Source: Belnapia sp.
Lineage (GTDB): Bacteria; Pseudomonadota; Alphaproteobacteria; Acetobacterales; Acetobacteraceae
Length of the DNA stretch: 6,022 nt
Reading direction: 5' to 3'
Assembly: GCA_028291445.1 (NCBI GenBank)
Contig: JAQGIA010000648.1
Location: 1-6,022, forward strand
Shown: piece after piece, positions 1 to 5,812 of the stretch
Position numbering within the stretch: the first letter of the stretch is position 1
Layout of the letters: each line of letters opens with the position of its first letter
Program-made: the position numbers and the translations under genes
The notes under the pieces: generated by a model
The model's input: only the letters and a program-made list of their open reading frames with translations
Database searches by the model: none
What the model was told of the DNA's origin: nothing

Positions 1-92
1 CGCCGCTCGGCTGGCTGAATCGCATCCTCGCCGTCGGCATCGGCCAGCGGCCGCCGAGCGGGCCGACCTACGAAGTCTATGCGGTGAAATAG
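1..92 (+). CDS. C-terminal fragment of a DUF3237-like protein (5' end outside window)
   Basis: The first 92 bases read open in one frame and end in TAG at 90-92. The visible 29 residues begin PLGWLNRILAVGIG and end TYEVYAVK. The pattern of W-L-N-R, then a hydrophobic V-G-x-G-x-R stretch, then a closing Y-(E/D)-V-Y motif is how DUF3237 proteins normally end. That family is a small beta-barrel protein of unknown biochemical role, usually about 150 residues. Third codon positions are nearly all G or C, which supports real coding. Only the tail is present, so the start, the rest of the domain and the upstream neighbours cannot be judged. The assignment rests on recalled family similarity of a short segment and is moderately secure. 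Confidence 0.62.
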   Translation, partial: PLGWLNRILAVGIGQRPPSGPTYEVYAVK

Positions 93-144
93 TCGAGGAC
101 CGGCGGGGAGGGAGCGCGGAGACGCCCGGCCGATCCACTGGGCC

Positions 145-170
145 GGCAGGCGAGGTCAGGCGCGCCTGCC
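145..170 (+). terminator. GC hairpin downstream of the DUF3237-like gene, possible terminator
   Basis: GGCAGGCG at 145-152 is the exact reverse complement of CGCCTGCC at 163-170, giving an 8-bp stem around a 10-base loop, 53 bases after the stop codon at 92. No T-run follows, so it does not fit the classical intrinsic terminator; it could act as a 3' stabilising structure or have no role. The 158-167 segment AGGCGCGCCT is also a self-complementary 10-mer, so alternative folding is possible. Confidence 0.3.
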
Positions 171-235
171 ATGAAATCGCCCCATCGCGGTCCAGATGCG
201 GCCAAGCGTCTGAGGTCTGATCATCGGGCGGGCCG

Positions 236-267
236 GCAGACCTTTGAAGGTGCAGACCTCCGAAGGT
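236..267. repeat. Tandem pair of 16-bp repeats, each with an inverted-repeat core
   Basis: GCAGACCTTTGAAGGT (236-251) is followed without a gap by GCAGACCTCCGAAGGT (252-267); the copies differ at two bases. The first copy contains ACCTT-TG-AAGGT, a 5-bp inverted repeat around two bases; the second keeps ACCT and AGGT around CCGA. The pair lies 37 bases upstream of the start codon of the small membrane protein gene (304). The arrangement resembles a double operator, but no transcription-factor family is recognised and no clear -35/-10 pair is visible nearby. Confidence 0.5.
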
Positions 268-303
268 GCAGGGCGCGCAGATGCAAGAACGGAGTGCCGA
301 AGC

Positions 304-522
304 ATGCAACGGATCGCCTGCGGCCTGATCGGGGCTTCCCTCACGGTCATCGCCACCCTGGTCGCCCTGCTGCTCAGCGACGCCTTCTCCCCCGGGCGCC
401 TGCCGCCGATGCTGGCCTTCTGGGCGGCCTGTGCCGCCGGCGGTCTGCTGATCGCCGGCCTGCTGATGCTGGAACGCGGCACCCGCGAGATGCCGCGCTT
501 CAGAACGCCAATTGCGTCCTGA
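304..522 (+). CDS. Small two-helix membrane protein (72 aa), unknown function
   Basis: The predicted protein has two strongly hydrophobic segments, roughly residues 4-25 and 36-56, joined by a short Pro/Gly-rich loop (residues 27-35), and a short basic C-terminal tail (R61, R65, R67). It would be an inner-membrane helical hairpin. I chose the ATG at 304 because GGAG at 291-294 lies nine bases upstream and the hydrophobic segment starts directly after it. A TTG start at 244 in the same frame would add 20 hydrophilic residues and lacks a similar ribosome site. Its last 23 bases overlap the end of the convergent porin gene. I do not recognise a family. The opposite strand here is also open, but its product has no membrane character and looks like a shadow. 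Coding is likely but not certain given the length and the GC-rich background. Confidence 0.6.
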   Translation: MQRIACGLIGASLTVIATLVALLLSDAFSPGRLPPMLAFWAACAAGGLLIAGLLMLERGTREMPRFRTPIAS

Positions 523-2062
523 GCCCCAGCGTGTGGAAGCGTTGGCCGATCTGGGTGGTGCCGGCGGCATTCAGCCGGTCCACGTTCACGATGTCCCAGT
601 TCAGCATGAAGCGCAGCAGGTTGTTCGGGTACCAGCTGAGCCCTAGGCCGACGACTTCCTGACGGCCGCCATAGACGCCGCCGGTGATGCTGGATGCGGT
701 GCCGCGCCGGATTTTGTCGTTCAGGTCAGCGACGCTGTAGCGTGCCATCACCTCCCAGGCGCCCCAGCCGCCATCCCGCAGGCTGAAAGGCTGGCGCGGA
801 TTGGGCCGGCCGAAGGCGGCGCTCGAGGCGCTGTAGCGGCGCTGCTCCCCGGTCAGCACCCAGCTCGCTTCCACGTAGCCGCCTTCGAAGCCGAGGTCGG
901 GCCGCGGTGCCGCCCCGGCGCTGGCCTGTTCCAGACCGATGCGGATGTATTCGCCCTGCAGCATGAAGTTGCGCCAGCGAAAGCCGAATTCCGGCCCCCA
1001 GGTGAAGGCCTTGTCGGCGGCGACCGAGCCGGTATCGATCAGCCGGGCCGGGTCGATGCGGAATTCCGGCCGGTCCCGCAGTTGCAGCGTCTGGCCGTTG
1101 CCGGTGCGGCGGATGTCGAAGGCATAGGAGCCGGACAGGCCAAGATGGATGTCGACGTCGTCGGTGGCGACCGGACGCCCGGCCAGGCGCGCCACCGCGC
1201 CGGTCTGGTCCGCGGTGGCCTGGGTGGCGGTATTGCCGCCATAGGTGCCGCCGGTCAGGTAGCCCGAGACGAAATAGCGGTCCGCCGCCCAGCGGCCACC
1301 GGCCGAGGAACGGCTGTCGCCGGCGGCGACGCTGCGCGCCAGCTCGACGATGCTCGGCCGTTCCAGGAACAGGAAGTCGGTCGAGCTCATCGAATCGCCG
1401 AGCGTCACCCAGGGCTTGAAGTAGCCGAGCGTCAGGGTCAGCGGCTTGACCGGGTTCCAATTGAAATTCGCCTCATAGAGGCTCGGCGTGCCATCCGGCG
1501 AGCCGCCGAAGTCGGGGGTGAAATTCAGGGTGAAGTCGTCGTAGCGGAAGCCGAACAGCAGCCGGCCGCGCCGCAGGTTCTGGCTGAAGCCGTTGAGGTC
1601 GCGGACGCCGCGGTCGTTCGGGGTGCCGGGCGGGTCGCGCAGATAGCCGCCCAGGTCGTATTGGAACAGGCCTCCCAGCGAGGCGGAGAAGCGGCCATCG
1701 GCCGAGGTGAAGGTCGGCCGGTTGGCCGGGAAGGTGAGCCGGCCGGTCTCGGCGGACGGGGCAGCGGCGGCCGGCTGGGGCGTGCCTTGGGCCGCCGCCA
1801 CCGCGGGGGCGGTATCCAGCCGGCGCCGCGTTTCCCGCGCCTCGGCCCGTACCGCTTCGGTCTCCTGCCGTGCGGCACGTGTCTCGGCCTCCCGCGCCGC
1901 CGTATTGCGACGTAGCCGGGCCAGTTCGGATTGCAGCGCGCGGAGCTGCCGCTCGATCGCCTCCATCCTGGCGGCGTCCTGCGCGAAGCCTTGCGCCGGC
2001 ATGGCCAGGGTGAGCAGCAGCCCGCCAAGCAGCACAGTTGTGGAGCGATTAGGTTTCGACAT
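500..2062 (-). CDS. OprO/OprP-type outer-membrane porin (Porin_O_P family)
   Basis: This is a 520-residue outer-membrane beta-barrel porin expected to form a channel for anions or other small solutes. A signal peptide covers residues 1-27, with likely cleavage after GFA. Residues about 30-83 are a charged, heptad-like coiled coil (MEAIERQLRALQSELARL and a long Arg/Glu/Ala stretch), then an Ala/Pro linker to about 107. The barrel follows, with typical alternating strands and Gly/Asn/Asp turns. GAWEVMARYSVADLND (from residue 434) and SWYPNNLLRFMLNW (around 475-489) are family hallmarks, and the protein ends in Phe, as barrels do for Bam-dependent assembly. The coiled coil probably drives trimerisation or contacts the periplasmic cell wall. 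The start at 2062 is fixed by the signal peptide; an in-frame TTG at 2119 would bury it. Phosphate or polyphosphate selectivity, as in the Pseudomonas relatives, cannot be inferred. No Pho box is evident upstream. Confidence 0.92.
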   Translation of the reverse strand: MSKPNRSTTVLLGGLLLTLAMPAQGFAQDAARMEAIERQLRALQSELARLRRNTAAREAETRAARQETEAVRAEARETRRRLDTAPAVAAAQGTPQPAAAAPSAETGRLTFPANRPTFTSADGRFSASLGGLFQYDLGGYLRDPPGTPNDRGVRDLNGFSQNLRRGRLLFGFRYDDFTLNFTPDFGGSPDGTPSLYEANFNWNPVKPLTLTLGYFKPWVTLGDSMSSTDFLFLERPSIVELARSVAAGDSRSSAGGRWAADRYFVSGYLTGGTYGGNTATQATADQTGAVARLAGRPVATDDVDIHLGLSGSYAFDIRRTGNGQTLQLRDRPEFRIDPARLIDTGSVAADKAFTWGPEFGFRWRNFMLQGEYIRIGLEQASAGAAPRPDLGFEGGYVEASWVLTGEQRRYSASSAAFGRPNPRQPFSLRDGGWGAWEVMARYSVADLNDKIRRGTASSITGGVYGGRQEVVGLGLSWYPNNLLRFMLNWDIVNVDRLNAAGTTQIGQRFHTLGLRTQLAF

Positions 2063-2274
2063 GGGGCGTTCATCCGGTCTTGAGAGGCGGCACGCTATGC
2101 CGCCGCTATAGCCGCCCAATGACGCCCGGGTTGCCGACAGAAGACGATGCGATGGCGCATTTCATCCTTCCGCATGGCCCGCCTACATGGCCCCCGCCTG
2201 GGCCCCGCATGGAACGATGCAGAGGCGAATGCGCTGCGGTTGAGGCAGGACGAAGCGGGGCATGCTTGCGCGCG
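2063..2274. promoter_or_regulatory. Divergent spacer between porin and lipoprotein genes
   Basis: The 212 bases between the two divergent start codons must hold the promoters of both genes. I could not identify convincing -35/-10 elements on either strand in this GC-rich DNA. The most structured part is next to the porin: GGCGGCA (2086-2092) and TGCCGCC (2098-2104) form a perfect 7-bp inverted repeat around CGCTA, centred 33 bases upstream of the porin start, and CGCTAT recurs at 2093 and 2105. The segment from 2119 to 2274 is open in frame with the lipoprotein but encodes a Pro-rich stretch ahead of its signal peptide, so it is more likely untranslated. Confidence 0.45.
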
Positions 2275-3582
2275 ATGACGGGTTGGGTGAGGCGGCTATC
2301 GCCGCTGCTGGCGCTTTGGCTCGTGGCCTGCGGCGTGGTGGATTTCACGCGCCCCGGCACCGGCGATACCGAAGCGACCTATGCCGGCACCTACCGCTAC
2401 TACGCCGAGTTCTGCGCCCTGTCGCAGATCAGCAAGCGGCCCGGCTTCGGCGCCGAGATCCGCGGCGAGATCGGCGGCCATGCGGTCTTCTACCTGCACG
2501 GCGCCTGCCGCGGCACCGGCGCCGATCCGCAGGTGTTGCGGCTCTGCGAGGCCGGGGAGGCGGATGGCGTCGGCATCAGCATGAACGAGCATTTCCGCAA
2601 CGCGAAATGGGTCGCCATCCCCGGCCGCGACTTCTTCTTCGACGGCGGGCTGCCGCGGGGCGAGCCGCTGACCCGCGCCGCCTATCGCCGGACCCAGGCC
2701 GAGGCCCGGCGCCTCGGGATCTACGACGGGATCGAGTTCCACCCGCGCTACTTCGAAGGCATCCCGGCGGATACCACGGCCGAGGCCTATAAGTACGAGC
2801 TGTCGGTTGCCACCGACTATGCCCTCAGCCATGGCCGCGGCCGCTACTGCGCCCGCGTGCCGGTGAACCAGGCGCAGCTCGTGGCGATGATCGGCTTCCT
2901 GAATGCCGAGAACGCGCCCTATCGCAGCGGTGCGCGGGAGTTCCGCTGGAGCCTGTTCCAGGACAATTGCATCCATCTGGCGCATAACGCCCTGGCGGTG
3001 GCCGGGGTCTGGCCGGAGTGGCCGACCAACCGGCCGCTGCTGGTCTCGTTCTTCGATTTCCCGGTGCCGAAGAACGAGTTCGTCAACCTGATGCGCCGCG
3101 CCAATGATACGGCGCTGCTCGATCCGCTGGCTGCCTGGCGCGATCCGGCGGCACGGCGCGCCGTGCTGGAATTCGGCCAGTTGCCGGTGCGGCCCGGGAC
3201 CATCGCCCTGTCCTGGCCGGCGCGCGAGCCGAACGAGGTCTATGAGACGGCGCTGAAGCTGGTCTTCTACGACGAGCCGCATCTCGGTCCCTACCGCTTC
3301 TGGCTCGATGCCATCCTGGCCGATCCGGAGCGGACCGATCTGGCGGAAAATCTTCGGCTTTATGCCGCGCGCTATCGCCAGCAGCGGGCCGCGTGGCAGC
3401 CGCTGCCGTGGTGGCTGGCGCAGCCGGAATTCCGCGACGTGCCACCGGCGGCGGTCAGCGCCTTCCGCAGCCGCTTCGCCGCAGCGCTCGGCCGGGATAT
3501 CGCCACGGTGGAGCGGCAATTGGCGCAGGTGGAGCGGGCGCGGGCGGTGGCCACGCTGGGTCAGCGCAGCGTGATGCGCTGA
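2275..3582 (+). CDS. Predicted lipoprotein with a putative permuted NlpC/P60 (papain-like) domain
   Basis: The 435-residue product starts with a lipoprotein signal peptide: basic residues R6-R7, a hydrophobic core and the lipobox L16-V17-A18-C19. C19 is followed by Gly rather than Asp, consistent with outer-membrane sorting. The ATG at 2275 is chosen because it places this signal correctly; in-frame ATGs at 2119, 2152 and 2209 would hide it. The ribosome site is weak. In the body, GGHAVFYLHG (residues 67-76) resembles the His-bearing strand of circularly permuted NlpC/P60 and LRAT-like proteins, and QDNCIHLAHNALA (229-241) resembles the later Cys-bearing helix. H69 and C232 would then be catalytic, in the permuted order His before Cys. 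The C-terminal 100 residues are helical and charged. No named family is recognised; a cell-wall amidase/peptidase or acyl-transfer role is inference. The gene is divergent from the porin and convergent with mtnA, and stands alone. Confidence 0.8.
   Translation: MTGWVRRLSPLLALWLVACGVVDFTRPGTGDTEATYAGTYRYYAEFCALSQISKRPGFGAEIRGEIGGHAVFYLHGACRGTGADPQVLRLCEAGEADGVGISMNEHFRNAKWVAIPGRDFFFDGGLPRGEPLTRAAYRRTQAEARRLGIYDGIEFHPRYFEGIPADTTAEAYKYELSVATDYALSHGRGRYCARVPVNQAQLVAMIGFLNAENAPYRSGAREFRWSLFQDNCIHLAHNALAVAGVWPEWPTNRPLLVSFFDFPVPKNEFVNLMRRANDTALLDPLAAWRDPAARRAVLEFGQLPVRPGTIALSWPAREPNEVYETALKLVFYDEPHLGPYRFWLDAILADPERTDLAENLRLYAARYRQQRAAWQPLPWWLAQPEFRDVPPAAVSAFRSRFAAALGRDIATVERQLAQVERARAVATLGQRSVMR
3561..3582 (+). 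terminator. Perfect hairpin at the lipoprotein stop codon, possible terminator
   Basis: TCAGCGCA (3561-3568) and TGCGCTGA (3575-3582) are exact reverse complements around the six-base loop GCGTGA, and the second arm contains the TGA stop. No T-run follows on either strand, so it is at best a weak or atypical terminator. A second 6-bp stem, GGCGCA (3635-3640) with TGCGCC (3647-3652), lies just beyond the mtnA stop in the same 79-base convergent gap and could serve mtnA transcripts. Confidence 0.35.
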
Positions 3583-3661
3583 CCTGTCCCGAACGGCATG
3601 ATGCCGGTGCCAGGGCGGCGGCTGGACCGTGGCGGGCGCATCGCCCTGCGCCGGTCATGCG

Positions 3662-4747
3662 CTAGCCGGCGAATTCGGGATAGAGCCCCGCCAGCCCCGC
3701 CTCGCTGGCGTCGCACCGTCCGCGTTCGGTGATCAGCCCGGTTACCAGCCGCGCCGGCGTCACGTCGAAGGCCGGGTTCGCGGCGGGGCTGCCGGCGGCG
3801 ACCACGCGGATGGTCTCGATCCGGCCATCCGCCGTGCGGCCCGTCAGCTCGGTGACCTCCGCCTCGCCGCGCTCCTCGATGGGGATTTCGGCGACGCCGT
3901 CGCGCACCCGCCAGTCGAGCGTCGAATGCGGCAGCGCCACCCAGAAGGGCACACCGTTGTCATGCGCCGCCAGCGCCTTCAGGTAGGTGCCGATCTTGTT
4001 CGCCACATCGCCCTGGCGGGTCACCCGGTCGGTGCCGACGATGCAGAGATCGACCTCGCCATGCTGCATCAGGTGGCCGCCGGCATTGTCGGCGATGACG
4101 GTATGCTTGACGCCATGCGCACCCAGCTCGAAGGCGGTCAGCGCGGCGCCCTGGTTGCGCGGCCGGGTCTCGTCGACCCAGACATGCACGTCGAGCCCGG
4201 CGTCATGCGCCTGGTAGATCGGGCTCAGCGCGGTGCCCCAATCGACCGTCGCCAGCCAGCCGGCGTTGCAATGGGTGAGGACATTCACCTTCCCCTTGCG
4301 CGCCGCGATCTCGGCCAGCAGCGGCATGCCGTTCTCGCCGATGCGGCGGCAGGTCTCGGCGTCGTCGTCGGCGATGGCGGCCGCCTCGGCATAGGCCGCC
4401 GCGGCGCGGGCCTCGATGGGCAGGTTGTGCAGCTTGGCCTTCTGCCGGTCGAGCGCCCAGCGCAGGTTGATGGCGGTGGGGCGGGTCGCGTTCAGCGCCG
4501 GCAGCACGGCATCGAGGCTGGCGGGGTCGGCCCGCATCGCCAGCGCCACGCCATAAGCGGCGACGGCGCCGATCAGCGGCGCGCCGCGCACCTGCATGCT
4601 GCGGATGGCATGCGCCGCATCCTGCCATGTAGCCAGGCGCAGGATCTCGACCGCCCAGGGCAGCCTGGTTTGGTCGAAGATACGGATGGACCAGCCATCG
4701 GCGGGGTCCACCCAGACGCTGCGATAGGGGATGCCATCGATCTTCAT
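3662..4747 (-). CDS. mtnA: S-methyl-5-thioribose-1-phosphate isomerase
   Basis: The enzyme converts 5-methylthioribose-1-phosphate (aldose) to 5-methylthioribulose-1-phosphate (ketose) in the cytoplasm, in methionine salvage from the polyamine by-product methylthioadenosine. In some Alphaproteobacteria the same step feeds the methylthioadenosine-isoprenoid shunt. The 361-residue length is normal for this eIF2B-related family. Conserved motifs are in order: MQVRGAP (51-57, substrate phosphate site), THCNAGWLAT (158-167) with catalytic C160, DETRP (192-196), GTDRV (238-242) with catalytic D240, GDVANKIGTY (246-255) and NPAFDVTP (324-331). GTDRV replaces the more usual GADRI, a mild change. The start at 4747 is supported by GAGGGA nine bases upstream and by the usual MtnA N-terminus; the in-frame region up to 4876 belongs to another gene in another frame. 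No other salvage gene is visible nearby, so the pathway partners must lie elsewhere. Confidence 0.96.
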   Translation of the reverse strand: MKIDGIPYRSVWVDPADGWSIRIFDQTRLPWAVEILRLATWQDAAHAIRSMQVRGAPLIGAVAAYGVALAMRADPASLDAVLPALNATRPTAINLRWALDRQKAKLHNLPIEARAAAAYAEAAAIADDDAETCRRIGENGMPLLAEIAARKGKVNVLTHCNAGWLATVDWGTALSPIYQAHDAGLDVHVWVDETRPRNQGAALTAFELGAHGVKHTVIADNAGGHLMQHGEVDLCIVGTDRVTRQGDVANKIGTYLKALAAHDNGVPFWVALPHSTLDWRVRDGVAEIPIEERGEAEVTELTGRTADGRIETIRVVAAGSPAANPAFDVTPARLVTGLITERGRCDASEAGLAGLYPEFAG

Positions 4748-4755
4748 GGAACAAA

Positions 4756-4790
4756 TCCCTCGGGGCCGGCGCATGTGGCTGTGCCGAGGG
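4756..4790 (-). promoter_or_regulatory. Hairpin enclosing the mtnA ribosome binding site
   Basis: On the transcribed (minus) strand, CCCTCGG (plus positions 4784-4790) is an exact reverse complement of CCGAGGG (4757-4763), with 20 bases between. The downstream arm overlaps the mtnA Shine-Dalgarno GAGGGA (4756-4761), which sits nine bases before the ATG. If the stem forms in the leader RNA it would hide the ribosome site. It does not match a riboswitch class I can name. The 67-base gap to the preceding reading frame contains both arms. Confidence 0.45.
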
Positions 4791-4814
4791 GATAGCGCAG
4801 CCTCTCCGGTGCGG

Positions 4815-5106
4815 CTAGCCGCCCACGGCACCCTGCACCGAGGCCGGCCGCGGCACCTCGATCCACTCCATCCCATTGGGCTGGAGCATGCCGGTCAGGT
4901 TGCCGAAGTGGCAGGGCAGCCCATTGAGGACGACCGCATCCATACCAGCCGCGCAGGAGGAACCGGTCGTAGCGGTTGTCGGGGCCGTATTGTTTCATCC
5001 GGGCGCCGGCGGTGTAGCGCAACGCTGTCCCGGGGAATTGCGCTGGCGCGTCGATCTCGTCGCGGGTGACGACGGAAATAATCAGCGGCGTTTCCAGCAG
5101 CGGCAT
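4815..5106 (-). pseudogene. Short unrecognised gene interrupted by a frameshift upstream of mtnA
   Basis: Two frames on the minus strand together look like one protein of about 97 residues. From the ATG at 5106 the first frame reads MPLLETPLIISVVTRDEI and on to YDRFLLR (residue 52, near 4951), with most third codon positions G or C. That frame then degenerates, with many A or T third positions, while the frame offset by one base becomes well biased: from 4943 it reads MDAVVLNGLPCHFGNL and stops at TAG (4815-4817). A missing GC dinucleotide in CTGCGCGG near 4951-4956 would join them as ...FLLR-AAG-MDAVVLNG.... An inserted single base would also do. The second frame has a stop at 4995-4997, so the switch lies downstream of that. 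The start is unsure: GAGGA abuts the ATG with no spacing. No family is recognised. The break could be a true mutation, a sequencing error or, less likely, programmed frameshifting. Confidence 0.65.
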
Positions 5107-5227
5107 TCCTCGAGAGCAGGGCGCCAATCTACCGGCAATGGCCGCAGACGCCGGATTACGCCTGCTGCCGTCCGGGTAGCGCAGGGGAAGTCCGGAAACT
5201 CCGGGGAAAAGCCGGCCGGTGGCGCCG
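5107..5227 (-). other. Non-coding gap between UPF0262 and the frameshifted gene
   Basis: These 121 bases hold no recognisable gene. The only structure I see is a short inverted repeat, CCGGA (5192-5196) and TCCGG (5200-5204) around AAC, 24 bases after the UPF0262 stop; it lacks a following T-run on the minus strand. No clear promoter is visible, so it is open whether the downstream genes are read through or have their own start. Confidence 0.4.
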
Positions 5228-5812
5228 TCAGATTCGCTGGTGCAGCGCGCAGACCAGGGTGAAGACCCGCCGTGCCGTCTCGAAATCGAGTCCGATCCGC
5301 CCTTCGAGCCGCGCCATCAGCAACTCGGCGCCCTCGTTGTGCAGGCCGCGACGGCCCATGTCGATCGCCTGGATGCGGGCCTCGTGGCCGCCTTCCTGCA
5401 CCGCCTGCTCATGGCTGGCGACGATCATGTGGTAATCCTTGATCAGCCGCCGGAACGGCCCGAGCGCCAGCGCCACCGCCCGCACCGGGGTTTCCGCCGG
5501 GTCGTGGATGTCGAAGACCAGCCGGCCGTCGCGCACGCAAAGATGCAGCACGAAAGGCCCGCCCGGCACGCCGAAGGGGTCGAAGTTGTTGCCCATCAAC
5601 AAATCGGCCACCGCCTGGCGCCGGTCCGCCTCGGCATAGGCCGAGGGCAGCGCCGTTGCATCCGGCAGCACGATATCGGCGATGCGGCGCGACGCCGGAT
5701 CCACCGGGGTCTGCTTTACCGGCTCGGCCATGGAACGTTTCACCGGCTCCGCCGGGGTTTGCTTCGCCGGCTCGGCCGGGGGACGCCGGCTGCGTTCAGC
5801 CATGCCGTTCAT
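5228..5812 (-). CDS. UPF0262 family protein with repetitive N-terminal extension
   Basis: The 194-residue product carries the whole UPF0262 (DUF1244-sized, alphaproteobacterial) pattern from about residue 42: RIADIVLPD, then GGPFVLHLCVRDGRLVFDI (84-102), LGPFRRLIKDY (117-127), IQAIDMGRRGLHNEGAELL (147-165) and the closing FTLVCALHQR. The function of the family is unknown; no catalytic residues are established. There is no signal or membrane segment, so it is cytoplasmic. I chose the ATG at 5812 because it overlaps the TGA of the preceding DUF983 gene as ATGA, a translational-coupling arrangement, with GGA just upstream. Other in-frame ATGs lie at 5803 and at residue 28. Residues 13-40 are an octapeptide repeat around AEPVKQTP that lies ahead of the conserved domain and makes the protein longer than most relatives (about 155-180 residues). 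Confidence 0.93.
   Translation of the reverse strand: MNGMAERSRRPPAEPAKQTPAEPVKRSMAEPVKQTPVDPASRRIADIVLPDATALPSAYAEADRRQAVADLLMGNNFDPFGVPGGPFVLHLCVRDGRLVFDIHDPAETPVRAVALALGPFRRLIKDYHMIVASHEQAVQEGGHEARIQAIDMGRRGLHNEGAELLMARLEGRIGLDFETARRVFTLVCALHQRI
5706..5777. repeat. Three 24-bp imperfect tandem repeats encoding an octapeptide
   Basis: Units at 5706-5729, 5730-5753 and 5754-5777 share the core ACCGGCTC(G/C)GCC with the third having GCCGGCTCGGCC. On the coding strand they give AEPAKQTP, AEPVKRSM and AEPVKQTP (residues 13-36 of the UPF0262 protein), followed by a decayed VDPA. Units one and three are the most alike. The 24-base period keeps frame, so copy-number change would lengthen or shorten the protein without breaking it. 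Confidence 0.8.

Noticed and set aside
1082..1915. A 277-codon open frame on the plus strand opposite the porin
   Set aside because: Low-complexity Gly/Arg/Ala composition typical of antisense frames in GC-rich genes; the porin on the other strand has signal peptide, barrel motifs and terminal Phe.
2080..2274. N-terminal extension of the lipoprotein reading frame
   Set aside because: It would place 65 residues before a well-formed lipoprotein signal peptide, which needs to be at the N-terminus.
2296..3519. A 407-codon open frame on the minus strand opposite the lipoprotein gene
   Set aside because: It is an antisense shadow: the product is rich in Arg, Gly, Pro, Ala and His with no domain logic, whereas the plus strand has a lipobox and well-formed protein sequence.
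3594..3606. CGGCAT-G-ATGCCG palindrome in the convergent gap as a terminator
   Set aside because: The one-base centre leaves only about four usable base pairs in RNA, and no T-run follows.
3629..4795. A 388-codon open frame on the plus strand opposite mtnA
   Set aside because: mtnA is unambiguous on the minus strand with all catalytic motifs; the plus frame is a GC-driven shadow.
4748..4876. N-terminal extension of MtnA
   Set aside because: The extension has no MtnA similarity, overlaps the end of the frameshifted gene, and a good ribosome site precedes the ATG at 4747.
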